From AEGEAN-183 sp045563675 (GTDB taxonomy: Bacteria > Pseudomonadota > Gammaproteobacteria > Magnimaribacterales > Magnimaribacteraceae): DNA of 64,000 bases. Positions 33,322 to 41,272 of the stretch are shown here, one piece after another (within the stretch, counting starts at the first letter, position 1; each line of letters starts with the position of its first letter). Where the stretch lies: contig JBJLIX010000001.1 in NCBI GenBank assembly GCA_045563675.1, positions 186,001 to 250,000 of the forward strand, given 5' to 3'. The notes under the pieces are model-generated. The model was not told where the DNA came from, searched no databases, and was given only the letters and a program-made list of their open reading frames with translations. The translations under genes and the position numbers were made by a program.

Positions 33322-33398
33322 ACTCCCACTCAGTAAAACGATGCCCTGAAACCCTTGATACAAAGGCATCTAAAAAAAGTTTGTATCTACTTTGTATC
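33322..33398 (-). repeat. Array site B: core plus two arm repeats
   Basis: The core reads TTACTGAGTGGGAGT. Arms GATACAAA lie at 33391-33398 and 33380-33387, exactly 11 bp apart. The first overlaps the TGA stop codon of the nuclease gene. Between arms and core lie ATGCC and AAGGGTTTCA, shared with site E. GATGCC/GGCATC (33340-33345 and 33365-33370) forms an inverted repeat. Confidence 0.75.
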
Positions 33399-34083
33399 AA
33401 TTTTTAATCTCACATATCAAAGGCACATGATCACTATATTTTATCCAATCTTCATAAGATCCAATATCAAGAGTTTTCACTTCCATTCCTTTTAAAAAAA
33501 GATAATCAATATGATAAGACTTAATTTCTTTTTTCGTATGAAAAAAGGTTGGGTCTTTTTCACTACCAAAATCCTCTTCTGTCAAATGATGATAAATACT
33601 CATAAACTCTAAATTATTTAAAGAAGAATTAATGTTAGAAAAATTATTTTCATTATCACCCTTATCCCATACAACAGAATTATTAAAATCACCCCCGAAA
33701 ATTGAAACCTCAGATTCTGCTAACCAGTTTTTATAAAACGACAATGCATCAGAAGTATTACCACTGACATCATTTCCAAATTTTGCTGCTCTATGGTTGT
33801 ATGCCCAAACTCCTAAGATATTTAAACCTTCAGTTTCAATGGGAAGAAAATTTATCAACCTTGTATTATGCAAATCACTAACTTTTGCTTTTGTGGATTT
33901 TGAAACCATAATTCCAAGACCCTTGTTTTCAATTCTTCCAGTCCAAAAGAAATCATGATTAGGAAAGAAATCTGTTCTTAATCTTTCACATTCTTGAATG
34001 ATGATTATGTCAGCATGAAATGCTTCTATATTTTCGAATTTTTTAGAGAAATTAAGATTACAATTCCATGTTATAATCTTCAT
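33397..34083 (-). CDS. Endonuclease/exonuclease/phosphatase (EEP) family protein
   Basis: 228 residues. The EEP metal-dependent fold shows N in ITWNCNLNFSKKF, E in IIIQECERL, the GDFNNSVVW block (Asp-Asn) and the catalytic SDHVPL His near the C-terminus. It is short and resembles AP-endonuclease-like or lipid-phosphatase-like members; DNA as substrate is not proven. It is the cargo nearest guaA, starting 25 bp after the guaA stop, which would make it the newest insertion if integration targets guaA itself. Confidence 0.8.
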   Translation of the reverse strand: MKIITWNCNLNFSKKFENIEAFHADIIIIQECERLRTDFFPNHDFFWTGRIENKGLGIMVSKSTKAKVSDLHNTRLINFLPIETEGLNILGVWAYNHRAAKFGNDVSGNTSDALSFYKNWLAESEVSIFGGDFNNSVVWDKGDNENNFSNINSSLNNLEFMSIYHHLTEEDFGSEKDPTFFHTKKEIKSYHIDYLFLKGMEVKTLDIGSYEDWIKYSDHVPLICEIKN

Positions 34084-34108
34084 AAGTTATTGATTTTATT
34101 GACTATTT

Positions 34109-35668
34109 TCATTCCCACTCAATAGTAGATGGTGGTTTGCTAGAAATATCATAAGTTACTCTAGAAACTTCAGGTATCTCATTCATTATTCTGTTTGAAA
34201 CTTTCTCTAAAAAACTATGCGGTAAAGTAGCTGATTTAGCCGTCATAAAATCTACTGTTTCTACTGCCCTTAGGGCTATAACGTATTCGTAGCGTCTTGA
34301 ATCACCTACTACTCCAACGGATTTAACTGGAAGAAATACTGCAAATGCTTGGCTGACCTTATCGTAATACCCTTCCTCAACTAACTCGCCTATAAATATG
34401 TCATCTGCCAGCTGTAAGACTCTTATATATTCTTTTTTTATCTCACCTAAGATTCTTACACCCAGTCCTGGGCCTGGAAAAGGATGTCTAAACACTATCT
34501 CGCGAGGCAAACCTAACTCCAATCCTATCTTTCTCACTTCATCTTTAAATAAGTCCTTGAGTGGTTCAATAACTGGTAAGTTTAAATAGTCCGGAAGACC
34601 TCCCACATTGTGATGCGATTTAATGACATGAGCTGTGCCACTTTGAGTTCCTGCTGATTCGATAACATCAGGATAAATAGTTCCTTGAGCTAACCATTTT
34701 ATTTTCTTACTTTTCTTGGCCTCCTTAAGAAAAACATCTATAAAAGTTTTACCTATGGCCTTTCTTTTGAGTTCAGGATCTTTTTTACCTTTTAAATCCT
34801 TAAGAAATTGTGGCCCTGAATTAGCTCTCTTTACTCTAATTCCAAAAGTATCCTTGAAGGTACTCATAACTTGATCACCTTCATTAAGCCTCAATAAGCC
34901 ATTATCAACGAAAACACAGGTCAATTGATCACCAATGGCCTTAGATAAAAGTGCTGCAACAACCGCTGAATCAACTCCACCAGATAAACCTAATAAAACT
35001 TCATCCGTTCCTACTTTTTCTTTTATTTCCTCTATATTTTTTGTAATGATATTTTTAGAATTCCATAAACCTTGGCACTTACATATATCCCTCACGAAGT
35101 TCTTTAGAATCTTTTTACCTTGCGGTGTATGTGTCACTTCAGGATGAAATTGAAGTCCAAATATTTTCTTTGAAGGGTGAAACAGAGCAGCTATTGGGCT
35201 ATTGTTGGAACTTGCACAACTTTTAAAGTCCTTAGGTAAAGCGGAAACATGATCCCCATGACTCATCCACACGTTGATAGATTTGTTTTTAATACCTTTG
35301 AATAAACCTGATGCTTGATTCTTCAATTTTAAATCGGCATGTCCAAATTCTCTCTTTTGGGCAAGCTCAACTTTTCCACCTAACTGCTTAGCGATGGCTT
35401 GCATTCCATAACAAATACCCAACAACGGAATATCTAAGTTAAAAAGTTTATCTGGTACTTTTGGAGACCCTTTTTGTTTGACGGTCTCAGGACCTCCAGA
35501 GAGGATCACTCCTTGGGGATTAAACTTTTTAATAGCAGAAAAAGAACTTTTATGGTGATAGATCTCACAATAAACCCCCATCTCGCGAACCCTCCTAGCA
35601 ATTAATTGGGTATATTGAGAACCAAAATCTAGAATGAGAATTCTGTCTTTAATGATGTCTTTTGACAT
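34109..35668 (-). CDS. guaA: GMP synthase (glutamine-hydrolysing)
   Basis: 519 residues, full length. The class I glutamine amidotransferase half has LLGICYGMQAIAKQLGG (nucleophile Cys) and LQFHPEVTHTPQG (His, Glu). The ATP pyrophosphatase half has GLSGGVDSAV (P-loop), and the dimerisation domain ends KPPSTIEWE. It converts XMP to GMP and follows guaB by 16 bp, the usual guaBA operon. Its last codons (ACT ATT GAG TGG GAA TGA) are the sequence that is repeated between the downstream cargo genes. Confidence 0.97.
   Translation of the reverse strand: MSKDIIKDRILILDFGSQYTQLIARRVREMGVYCEIYHHKSSFSAIKKFNPQGVILSGGPETVKQKGSPKVPDKLFNLDIPLLGICYGMQAIAKQLGGKVELAQKREFGHADLKLKNQASGLFKGIKNKSINVWMSHGDHVSALPKDFKSCASSNNSPIAALFHPSKKIFGLQFHPEVTHTPQGKKILKNFVRDICKCQGLWNSKNIITKNIEEIKEKVGTDEVLLGLSGGVDSAVVAALLSKAIGDQLTCVFVDNGLLRLNEGDQVMSTFKDTFGIRVKRANSGPQFLKDLKGKKDPELKRKAIGKTFIDVFLKEAKKSKKIKWLAQGTIYPDVIESAGTQSGTAHVIKSHHNVGGLPDYLNLPVIEPLKDLFKDEVRKIGLELGLPREIVFRHPFPGPGLGVRILGEIKKEYIRVLQLADDIFIGELVEEGYYDKVSQAFAVFLPVKSVGVVGDSRRYEYVIALRAVETVDFMTAKSATLPHSFLEKVSNRIMNEIPEVSRVTYDISSKPPSTIEWE
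34111..34128 (-). repeat. Array site A: guaA 3' end, parental core
   Basis: CTACTATTGAGTGGGAAT inside the guaA coding end. No arm repeat lies on its guaA side, as expected if it is the chromosomal half of an attachment site. The identical 18-mer recurs at site E and near-identical versions at B, C and D. Confidence 0.75.
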
Positions 35669-35684
35669 CTCAAACTCCTATTTT

Positions 35685-37154
35685 TTAGGACATCCTGTAG
35701 TTAGGAGCTTCCTTGGTAACATTAACATCGTGAACATGACTCTCGCTAACTCCGGCATGTGTAATTTGAATAAATTTAGGTTTTGTTCTCATAGTTTCTA
35801 TATCTTTTGAACCTGTATAACCCATGCTTTGTCTAAGGCCCCCCATCATTTGATGCACAACAGCTTCCATCCAACCTTTATAAGGAACTCGACCTTCGAT
35901 ACCTTCAGGAACTAATTTTTCAGTGGCTTCAGAGCTTTCTTGGAAATACCTATCTCCTGAGCCTTGGTCTCCACTCATAGCCCCTATTGAACCCATACCT
36001 CTATAAGATTTATAGCTTCTGCCTTGAAATAGCTCCACTTCTCCTGGAGCTTCCTCAGTTCCTGCCAATACACTACCTAACATTACAGTATGAGCACCAG
36101 TTGCTATTGCCTTAGCAACATCACCTGAAAACCTAATACCGCCATCTGCAATTACTGGTACATTCTTTCCTTTTAGGGCTTTTACTGCATTCGCTATTGC
36201 TGTTATTTGAGGGACACCAACTCCTGTTACTATTCTAGTAGTGCAAATTGAACCAGGACCTATTCCAACCTTTACAGCATCAGCTCCAGCTTTAGCTAGA
36301 GCTAAAGCACCTTCTTCTGTAGCGACATTCCCTCCTATAACTTGAATATCAGGATATTCTTTTTTGATTGTTGTTACTTGTTGTAGAACATTCTCAGAGT
36401 GACCATGAGCACTATCTACAACTAAAATATCAACTCCTGATTCAATTAATGCAGCAGCCCTTTCAGCAGTTTCGCTGCTTGTACCAATAGCTGCGCCTAC
36501 AAGTAATCTGCCTTCCGTATCTCTTGTTGCATTAGGAAAATCTAGTGATTTATTGATATCCTTGAGCGTTACAAGTCCAGTTAGAGAAAAACTTTTATCT
36601 ACTAAAAGAATTTTTTCTATACGATTTGATTGTAATAATTTCTTTATTACTTCTAAATTTTCTCCTTCTATAGCAGTTATAAGCTTGTCCTTAGGTGTCA
36701 TTATTTGAGAAACATTAGCTCCTAAGTCTTGCTCATTTCTAAAATCTCTACTAGTCACTATGCCTACAAGGTCTCCATCGTCTACCACTGGCATTCCAGA
36801 TATATTAAGTTCTTTTGTTAACTGGACAAGTTCTCCAACTTTATTATCTGATCTTATAGTAATAGGATCTCTAACAACTCCACTCTCATACTTCTTAACT
36901 TTTTTTACTTCGTTAGACTGATCTTCTATAGAGAGGTTTTTGTGCACTATACCTATTCCTCCTAATTCACTAAGAGCAATAGACATCCTAGATTCAGTTA
37001 CAGTATCCATAGCTGCTGAAACTATAGGTATATTAAGTTTTATCTCTGAAGTAAGACTTGTAGATAGGTTTACATCTTTAGGTAATACATCGGAATGTTC
37101 AGGGACAAGAAGAACGTCATCAAAAGTAAGAGCTTGGTCACCTATGCGCAACAT
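35685..37154 (-). CDS. guaB: IMP dehydrogenase
   Basis: 489 residues from the ATG at 37152-37154 (MLRIGDQALTFDDVLLVP, the conserved IMPDH start). Longer frames upstream are spurious. Two CBS domains sit at about 95-205. The IMP/NAD loop with the catalytic Cys is GIGPGSICTTRIV, and the flap region is GYTGSKDIETMR. It converts IMP to XMP, the first committed step of GMP synthesis. It is divergent from the MFS gene across 70 bp. Confidence 0.97.
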   Translation of the reverse strand: MLRIGDQALTFDDVLLVPEHSDVLPKDVNLSTSLTSEIKLNIPIVSAAMDTVTESRMSIALSELGGIGIVHKNLSIEDQSNEVKKVKKYESGVVRDPITIRSDNKVGELVQLTKELNISGMPVVDDGDLVGIVTSRDFRNEQDLGANVSQIMTPKDKLITAIEGENLEVIKKLLQSNRIEKILLVDKSFSLTGLVTLKDINKSLDFPNATRDTEGRLLVGAAIGTSSETAERAAALIESGVDILVVDSAHGHSENVLQQVTTIKKEYPDIQVIGGNVATEEGALALAKAGADAVKVGIGPGSICTTRIVTGVGVPQITAIANAVKALKGKNVPVIADGGIRFSGDVAKAIATGAHTVMLGSVLAGTEEAPGEVELFQGRSYKSYRGMGSIGAMSGDQGSGDRYFQESSEATEKLVPEGIEGRVPYKGWMEAVVHQMMGGLRQSMGYTGSKDIETMRTKPKFIQITHAGVSESHVHDVNVTKEAPNYRMS

Positions 37155-37160
37155 CTTCAA

Positions 37161-37166
37161 ATTATA
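37161..37166 (-). promoter_or_regulatory. Possible guaB -10 element very close to the start codon
   Basis: Minus-strand TGTATAAT (extended -10 style) ends 6 nt before the guaB ATG. No good -35 is seen. Used as a promoter it would give a leaderless or nearly leaderless guaBA mRNA; no Shine-Dalgarno is apparent. Alternative AT-rich -10 candidates exist further upstream. Confidence 0.3.
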
Positions 37167-37224
37167 CAGAATCAAAAGAAAATGAATAATTAAAATATAA
37201 TTAATATAAACTGAAATTCTAAAC

Positions 37225-38469
37225 ATGGAAGATACCCCCAGAAAACCCTTCTTAGGATGGCGTATGGTTGCAATCGCCTTATTTGCAGACTTTTGTGTGG
37301 TTGGTTTTGCCTTCCAATCATACCCAGTAATTCAATTAATCTTAGCTGAAGAGATGCAACTATCCAGGTTCCTAGCTACTTTGACGATACCTGGTTTTAT
37401 GCTCCTTTCTGCAATTTTTATGCCCATAGTTGGAAAATTACTAGACACTTATTCAATTAGATTAGTTCTAATCATAGGCTCTTTTGTTTACGGATTATCT
37501 TTAATCTCTTTATATTTCGTAAATACTTATACAGCATTCATCATAATTTTTGTTCTTCCAATTGCCCTCGGTGCCTCTTTAATGGGAAATCTTTCAGTAT
37601 CTAAACTAGTATCAAGGTGGTTCTTTCAATATACGGGTAGAGCTCTTGGAGTTGCAGCATTAGGAGTTTCATTTTCCGGTTTAATAATGCCTAACTTAAC
37701 AAACTATATTATTAATGAATTAGGTATGAGCTGGCGAGATGCTTATTTATACTATGGTCTCTTTACTCTGATTATTAACGCACCTTTATTTAAGGTTTGG
37801 GTTATTGATCATCCAAGTGATGTTGATCAACTAGTTGATGGCAAGCAAGAAGAATCCAATGATGGAAGTTCCATGGAAGAGCAAGGCCTAGATTGGTCTG
37901 CAAGTCAGCTACTTAAAGACCGTAACTTCTGGGTCCTCTCAATTGTTTTTGCTTTACAGTTTTGCTCAATGATGGCTGTTTTATCTCATATAACATTTTA
38001 TGCTTCGGAAAGAGGCTGGATAGAACAAGCGGCATTTATTTTTAGCATGTACGCTATTCCAGCGATGATAAGTAAACTTGTTTTTGGGTGGCTTGTAGAG
38101 AACAAGATGGATGCAAGGGCTGCTGTTTCTTTATCCCTTATAATCCAATTAGTTGGGACTGTTCTTATTCTCTTTAGTGAGTCACCTTTACAGCTATCTA
38201 TAATTATTGCATTGTTTGGATTTGGTGGGGGTGCAGCATTGCCCCTCAGTAATATACTTTTTAATCAAACTTATACTCAGAAAAGCTTTGGAATATCAAG
38301 AGGTACAGCTCAACCATTTATCTCTTTATTCCAAGTTAGTGGTACTCCGATAGTTGCACTAATGTTTGATGCTTACGGGAATTACGACTTTGCTATCTTG
38401 TTCTTAAGTTTCTTATTGTTAGCAGCCACAGCTCTAATATGGCTTTTTAGATTACCAAGTATTAAATAA
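37225..38469 (+). CDS. MFS transporter
   Basis: 414 residues, 12 predicted helices. Signature-like segments are VGKLLDTYSIR after TM2 and FGWLVENKMDAR after TM8. The pattern GFAFQSYPVIQLIL and LGVSFSGLIMPNL resembles oxalate/formate antiporter-like or monocarboxylate-type MFS proteins. Transport substrate unknown. Its 3' end overlaps that of the convergent alpha/beta hydrolase by 8 bp, leaving no room for a separate terminator. Confidence 0.82.
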   Translation: MEDTPRKPFLGWRMVAIALFADFCVVGFAFQSYPVIQLILAEEMQLSRFLATLTIPGFMLLSAIFMPIVGKLLDTYSIRLVLIIGSFVYGLSLISLYFVNTYTAFIIIFVLPIALGASLMGNLSVSKLVSRWFFQYTGRALGVAALGVSFSGLIMPNLTNYIINELGMSWRDAYLYYGLFTLIINAPLFKVWVIDHPSDVDQLVDGKQEESNDGSSMEEQGLDWSASQLLKDRNFWVLSIVFALQFCSMMAVLSHITFYASERGWIEQAAFIFSMYAIPAMISKLVFGWLVENKMDARAAVSLSLIIQLVGTVLILFSESPLQLSIIIALFGFGGGAALPLSNILFNQTYTQKSFGISRGTAQPFISLFQVSGTPIVALMFDAYGNYDFAILFLSFLLLAATALIWLFRLPSIK

Positions 38470-39337
38470 ATTCCTTAATAAGATTATCTAATTCTTCTAC
38501 AAACTCTAAAGGTTTATCAAGCATTAAGTGATGTTGGGAATCAGCCAAAGCAACTATAGAAGAGTTTTTAGGAAGTAGCTCTTTCATCTCTTGAATAGAA
38601 TTCCCAGTATCAAATTCCATAGTATTCTCACCATAAATAAAAGATACAGGACAGTTTAATTGTCTAATAATTTCATGTTGATCGTTTCCAACTTCTAAGT
38701 GATCATAAGTAGAAGGGTCAAAGGTCCAACTCCATCCTCCATCTGTTTCTCTTATAGATTTTTCTGCAATAAAATCTAATAAAAACTGATTTTGGCAGTC
38801 TTGCGGGGGCATTAGTCTAAATCTTTGAATTAATTCTTCTTTTGAAGACCTAATCTTTGGAGGCTTCGAAGGAGGCATATTTTTATACCATTCAACGTGG
38901 TTTTCAGGTCGCCTCACAACAAAATCTACCAAAATCAAACCAGACATTTCACGTCCATATTTATGAGCGGTTGCTAATGAAATCATGCCACCAAAACTAT
39001 GGCCTACAACTACTGGTTTCTCCAAATTGGTTTCTTTGACCACACCCCAAACATCTTCAACAAAAGTATCTTTGTCATAATATGAACGCCATTCACTATC
39101 TCCCATTCCACTAAAACTCATAACAACAAAATGATACTTATCAGCCAGTAACCCGCCAATAAATTGAAACCAGTGAGCATGAGCATGATTTCCATGCAAC
39201 ATAATAACTGAAGGATTATTTGGATTACCCCACTCCATGAAATGGATTTTTGCTCCTGCAATATCTGCAAAATCACTTTTATGTTTTACAGCTAGAGCGT
39301 CTTTAAACCATTGAGGTTGATCTTTAATTATCTCCAT
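38462..39337 (-). CDS. Alpha/beta hydrolase
   Basis: 291 residues without signal peptide. The oxyanion region is IMLHGNHAHAHWF, the nucleophile Ser lies in VVGHSFGGMIS, the acid Asp is probably after FIYGENTME, and His is in LADSQHHLMLDKP. It resembles cytosolic carboxylic-ester or C-C bond hydrolases (2-hydroxymuconate-semialdehyde-hydrolase-like). The substrate is unknown. Confidence 0.82.
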   Translation of the reverse strand: MEIIKDQPQWFKDALAVKHKSDFADIAGAKIHFMEWGNPNNPSVIMLHGNHAHAHWFQFIGGLLADKYHFVVMSFSGMGDSEWRSYYDKDTFVEDVWGVVKETNLEKPVVVGHSFGGMISLATAHKYGREMSGLILVDFVVRRPENHVEWYKNMPPSKPPKIRSSKEELIQRFRLMPPQDCQNQFLLDFIAEKSIRETDGGWSWTFDPSTYDHLEVGNDQHEIIRQLNCPVSFIYGENTMEFDTGNSIQEMKELLPKNSSIVALADSQHHLMLDKPLEFVEELDNLIKEFI

Positions 39338-39431
39338 AATATATGAATAAGTTTCCTTACTTTTTTTAGGGTGAGCAATACTAAATGAAGTAAAACCTAA
39401 ATGAAAGAAAGAGATTTAAAATCTAAGAGAG

Positions 39432-39773
39432 TTATTTTTTTAAGAGCCTATCCGTCTTTGCAGCTGCTATAAAATCATTCTTATGTAATCCTAAAATTTT
39501 ATGAGTCCACCAGGTAACTTGTACCCTTCCCCATTCAAGTAAAATTGCAGGATGATGATCTTCTTCTTCAGCTAAATCAGCTACCTGATTGCTAAAATTA
39601 ACTGCTTGAATGTAATCGTCAAAGCTAAAAATTCTGCGGAGTTTTGGAATGGAGTCTTCAGAGATAGCTTCCCAGTCTGGGATTTCCTTTATGAATTCTG
39701 CCAGCTCATCATCAGTTACTTTAGGTGCATCTGCTTGGCAAGCTACACATTTCTGTGAAGTTAGATTTTCCAT
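39432..39773 (-). CDS. phhB: Pterin-4a-carbinolamine dehydratase
   Basis: 113 residues. EEDHHPAILLEWGRVQVTWWTH is split here only for description; the double His (about 73-74) and the WWTH block are the active-site signature of PCD/DCoH. An N-terminal CVACQADAP segment is common in bacterial PhhB. It recycles the pterin cofactor of aromatic amino acid hydroxylases. No hydroxylase is in the window. Its ATG overlaps the fumC stop by one base (TAATG), so the two are translationally coupled. Confidence 0.88.
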   Translation of the reverse strand: MENLTSQKCVACQADAPKVTDDELAEFIKEIPDWEAISEDSIPKLRRIFSFDDYIQAVNFSNQVADLAEEEDHHPAILLEWGRVQVTWWTHKILGLHKNDFIAAAKTDRLLKK

Positions 39774-41179
39774 TATTTTCTTATCCCCCCTTTTGTAAGA
39801 TTTTTAGGATCTAAAAGTTTTTTTAATTTGGAAATAGAGATATCCGTCATTTCAGCTGCAACTTCTAAAATTGGTCTGTCCTCCTTGTAAGCTCTTTTAG
39901 CTATTTCAGCTGCTTTAGCGTATCCAATTAATGGATTTAGTGAAGTCACAAGAATTGGGTTCTTATCTAAAGATCGTTCAATAGATTTCTTATTTACTTT
40001 GAAAGATTTTATAGCTTTATCTGCTAGTACATTCATGCCACCCGTTAGGATAGCTATGCTCTTTAGCAAGTTATAAGCAATAACTGGAAGCATTACATTT
40101 AGTTGAAAATTTCCTGATTGTGCGGCAACTGTAATTGTAGTGTCATTTCCAATAACATCAGCAGCTACCATTGTGACTGCTTCAGGAATTACTGGATTTA
40201 CTTTGCCTGGCATAATACTACTTCCTGGTTGAAGAGCTTTAAGTTCTATCTCTGAAATCCCAGATAAAGGGCCACTATTCATCCACCTTAAATCGTTAGA
40301 AATCTTCATTAGTATGATTGCCAGATTTTTTAATTCTCCTGAGACCTGAACAGCTGTATCTTGAGCACTTAATTCATGAAAGAAATTATTACTGGGAATA
40401 ATTTTGTAAGTTCCGCCACTTAATTTAGAAATTTCCTTAGCAAATAATTTAGCAAACCCTGGATGGGCATTTACTCCTGTTCCTATAGCAGTTCCCCCTA
40501 AAGGCATCTCAAGCAACCTTTTTTCTAAAAAGGCCAATGTCTCTTTGGAGTTTTTTAACTGAGAAGACCACCCTGAAAGTTCTTGGCTAAAATCTATGGG
40601 CATAGCATCCATTAAATGAGTCCTACCTGTTTTCACTAAGCCTTCTAAACTTTGAGCTTTTTTATCTATAGTGAGAATTAATTTGTCTAAAGCTGGATAA
40701 AGCTTCTTAGTTAAATCCATACTTGCACTTACTTTTATAGCTGTTGGAATAACATCATTGCTGCTTTGGCTCATATTGACATCATCGTTTGGATCGATTT
40801 CTATCCCACTATATTTACTAGCTAAGTTGGCTATAACCTCATTGGCATTCATGTTTGAACTAGTTCCGGATCCAGTTTGAAATACATCTAAAGGAAAATG
40901 ATCATTATGCTTACTCTGCCAAACTTCTCTAGCTGCTCTGGATATTGCATTGGCTTTTCTTACAGGAAGGAACCCGAGGCTCTTATTTGCTTTTGCAGCG
41001 GCATCTTTAATTATTCCTAAAGAATCTACAAAAGAGTTGGTGAAAGGAAAATCCATTTTAATTCCACTAATTGGGAAATTATTAACTGCTCGTTGGGTCT
41101 GAGCTCCCCATAGAGCATTAAAAGGAATCTTTACTTCACCAAGGCTATCTTTTTCTTTTCTATAGCGTTTCTTTGCCAT
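39773..41179 (-). CDS. fumC: Fumarate hydratase, class II
   Basis: 468 residues of the fumarase/aspartase superfamily. The signature is GSSIMPGKVNPVIPE (about 318-332), with FQTGSGTSSNMNANE and KTGRTHLMDAMP. The C-terminal LNPLIGYAKAAEIAKRA and a following ASKLKKLLDP-like end match class II fumarase rather than aspartase. It interconverts fumarate and malate in the TCA cycle. It is the first gene of a short unit with phhB and is divergent from the aldolase gene. Confidence 0.88.
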   Translation of the reverse strand: MAKKRYRKEKDSLGEVKIPFNALWGAQTQRAVNNFPISGIKMDFPFTNSFVDSLGIIKDAAAKANKSLGFLPVRKANAISRAAREVWQSKHNDHFPLDVFQTGSGTSSNMNANEVIANLASKYSGIEIDPNDDVNMSQSSNDVIPTAIKVSASMDLTKKLYPALDKLILTIDKKAQSLEGLVKTGRTHLMDAMPIDFSQELSGWSSQLKNSKETLAFLEKRLLEMPLGGTAIGTGVNAHPGFAKLFAKEISKLSGGTYKIIPSNNFFHELSAQDTAVQVSGELKNLAIILMKISNDLRWMNSGPLSGISEIELKALQPGSSIMPGKVNPVIPEAVTMVAADVIGNDTTITVAAQSGNFQLNVMLPVIAYNLLKSIAILTGGMNVLADKAIKSFKVNKKSIERSLDKNPILVTSLNPLIGYAKAAEIAKRAYKEDRPILEVAAEMTDISISKLKKLLDPKNLTKGGIRK

Positions 41180-41272
41180 ACTACTACCCCTTGAAGCTAT
41201 ATATTAACATTTAAGCTAAAAATTTAACGACAAAGGATTAGCAAGGTATAATTTTAATGGGGTGTAATAATT

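Larger units (their letters stand above)
27833..34128 (-). mobile_element. Cassette array downstream of guaA: repeated guaA-end cores separating same-orientation cargo genes
   Basis: Six copies of a core resembling the 3' end of guaA (minus strand ACTATTGAGTGGGAAT) occur at 34111, 33322, 32407, 31118, 29210 and, degenerate, 27833. All are in the same orientation. Each is followed within 0-45 bp by the start of a gene on the guaA strand. Four of the five internal copies carry TTTGTA(A/T)C-type repeats on the guaA-distal side of the previous cargo. Units are about 0.8, 0.9, 1.3, 1.9 and 1.4 kb plus the DUF305-LVIVD gene. The 3' end of guaA is a known integration hotspot of genomic islands. Integrase-mediated accretion is the inference; no integrase is present here. 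Confidence 0.7.
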
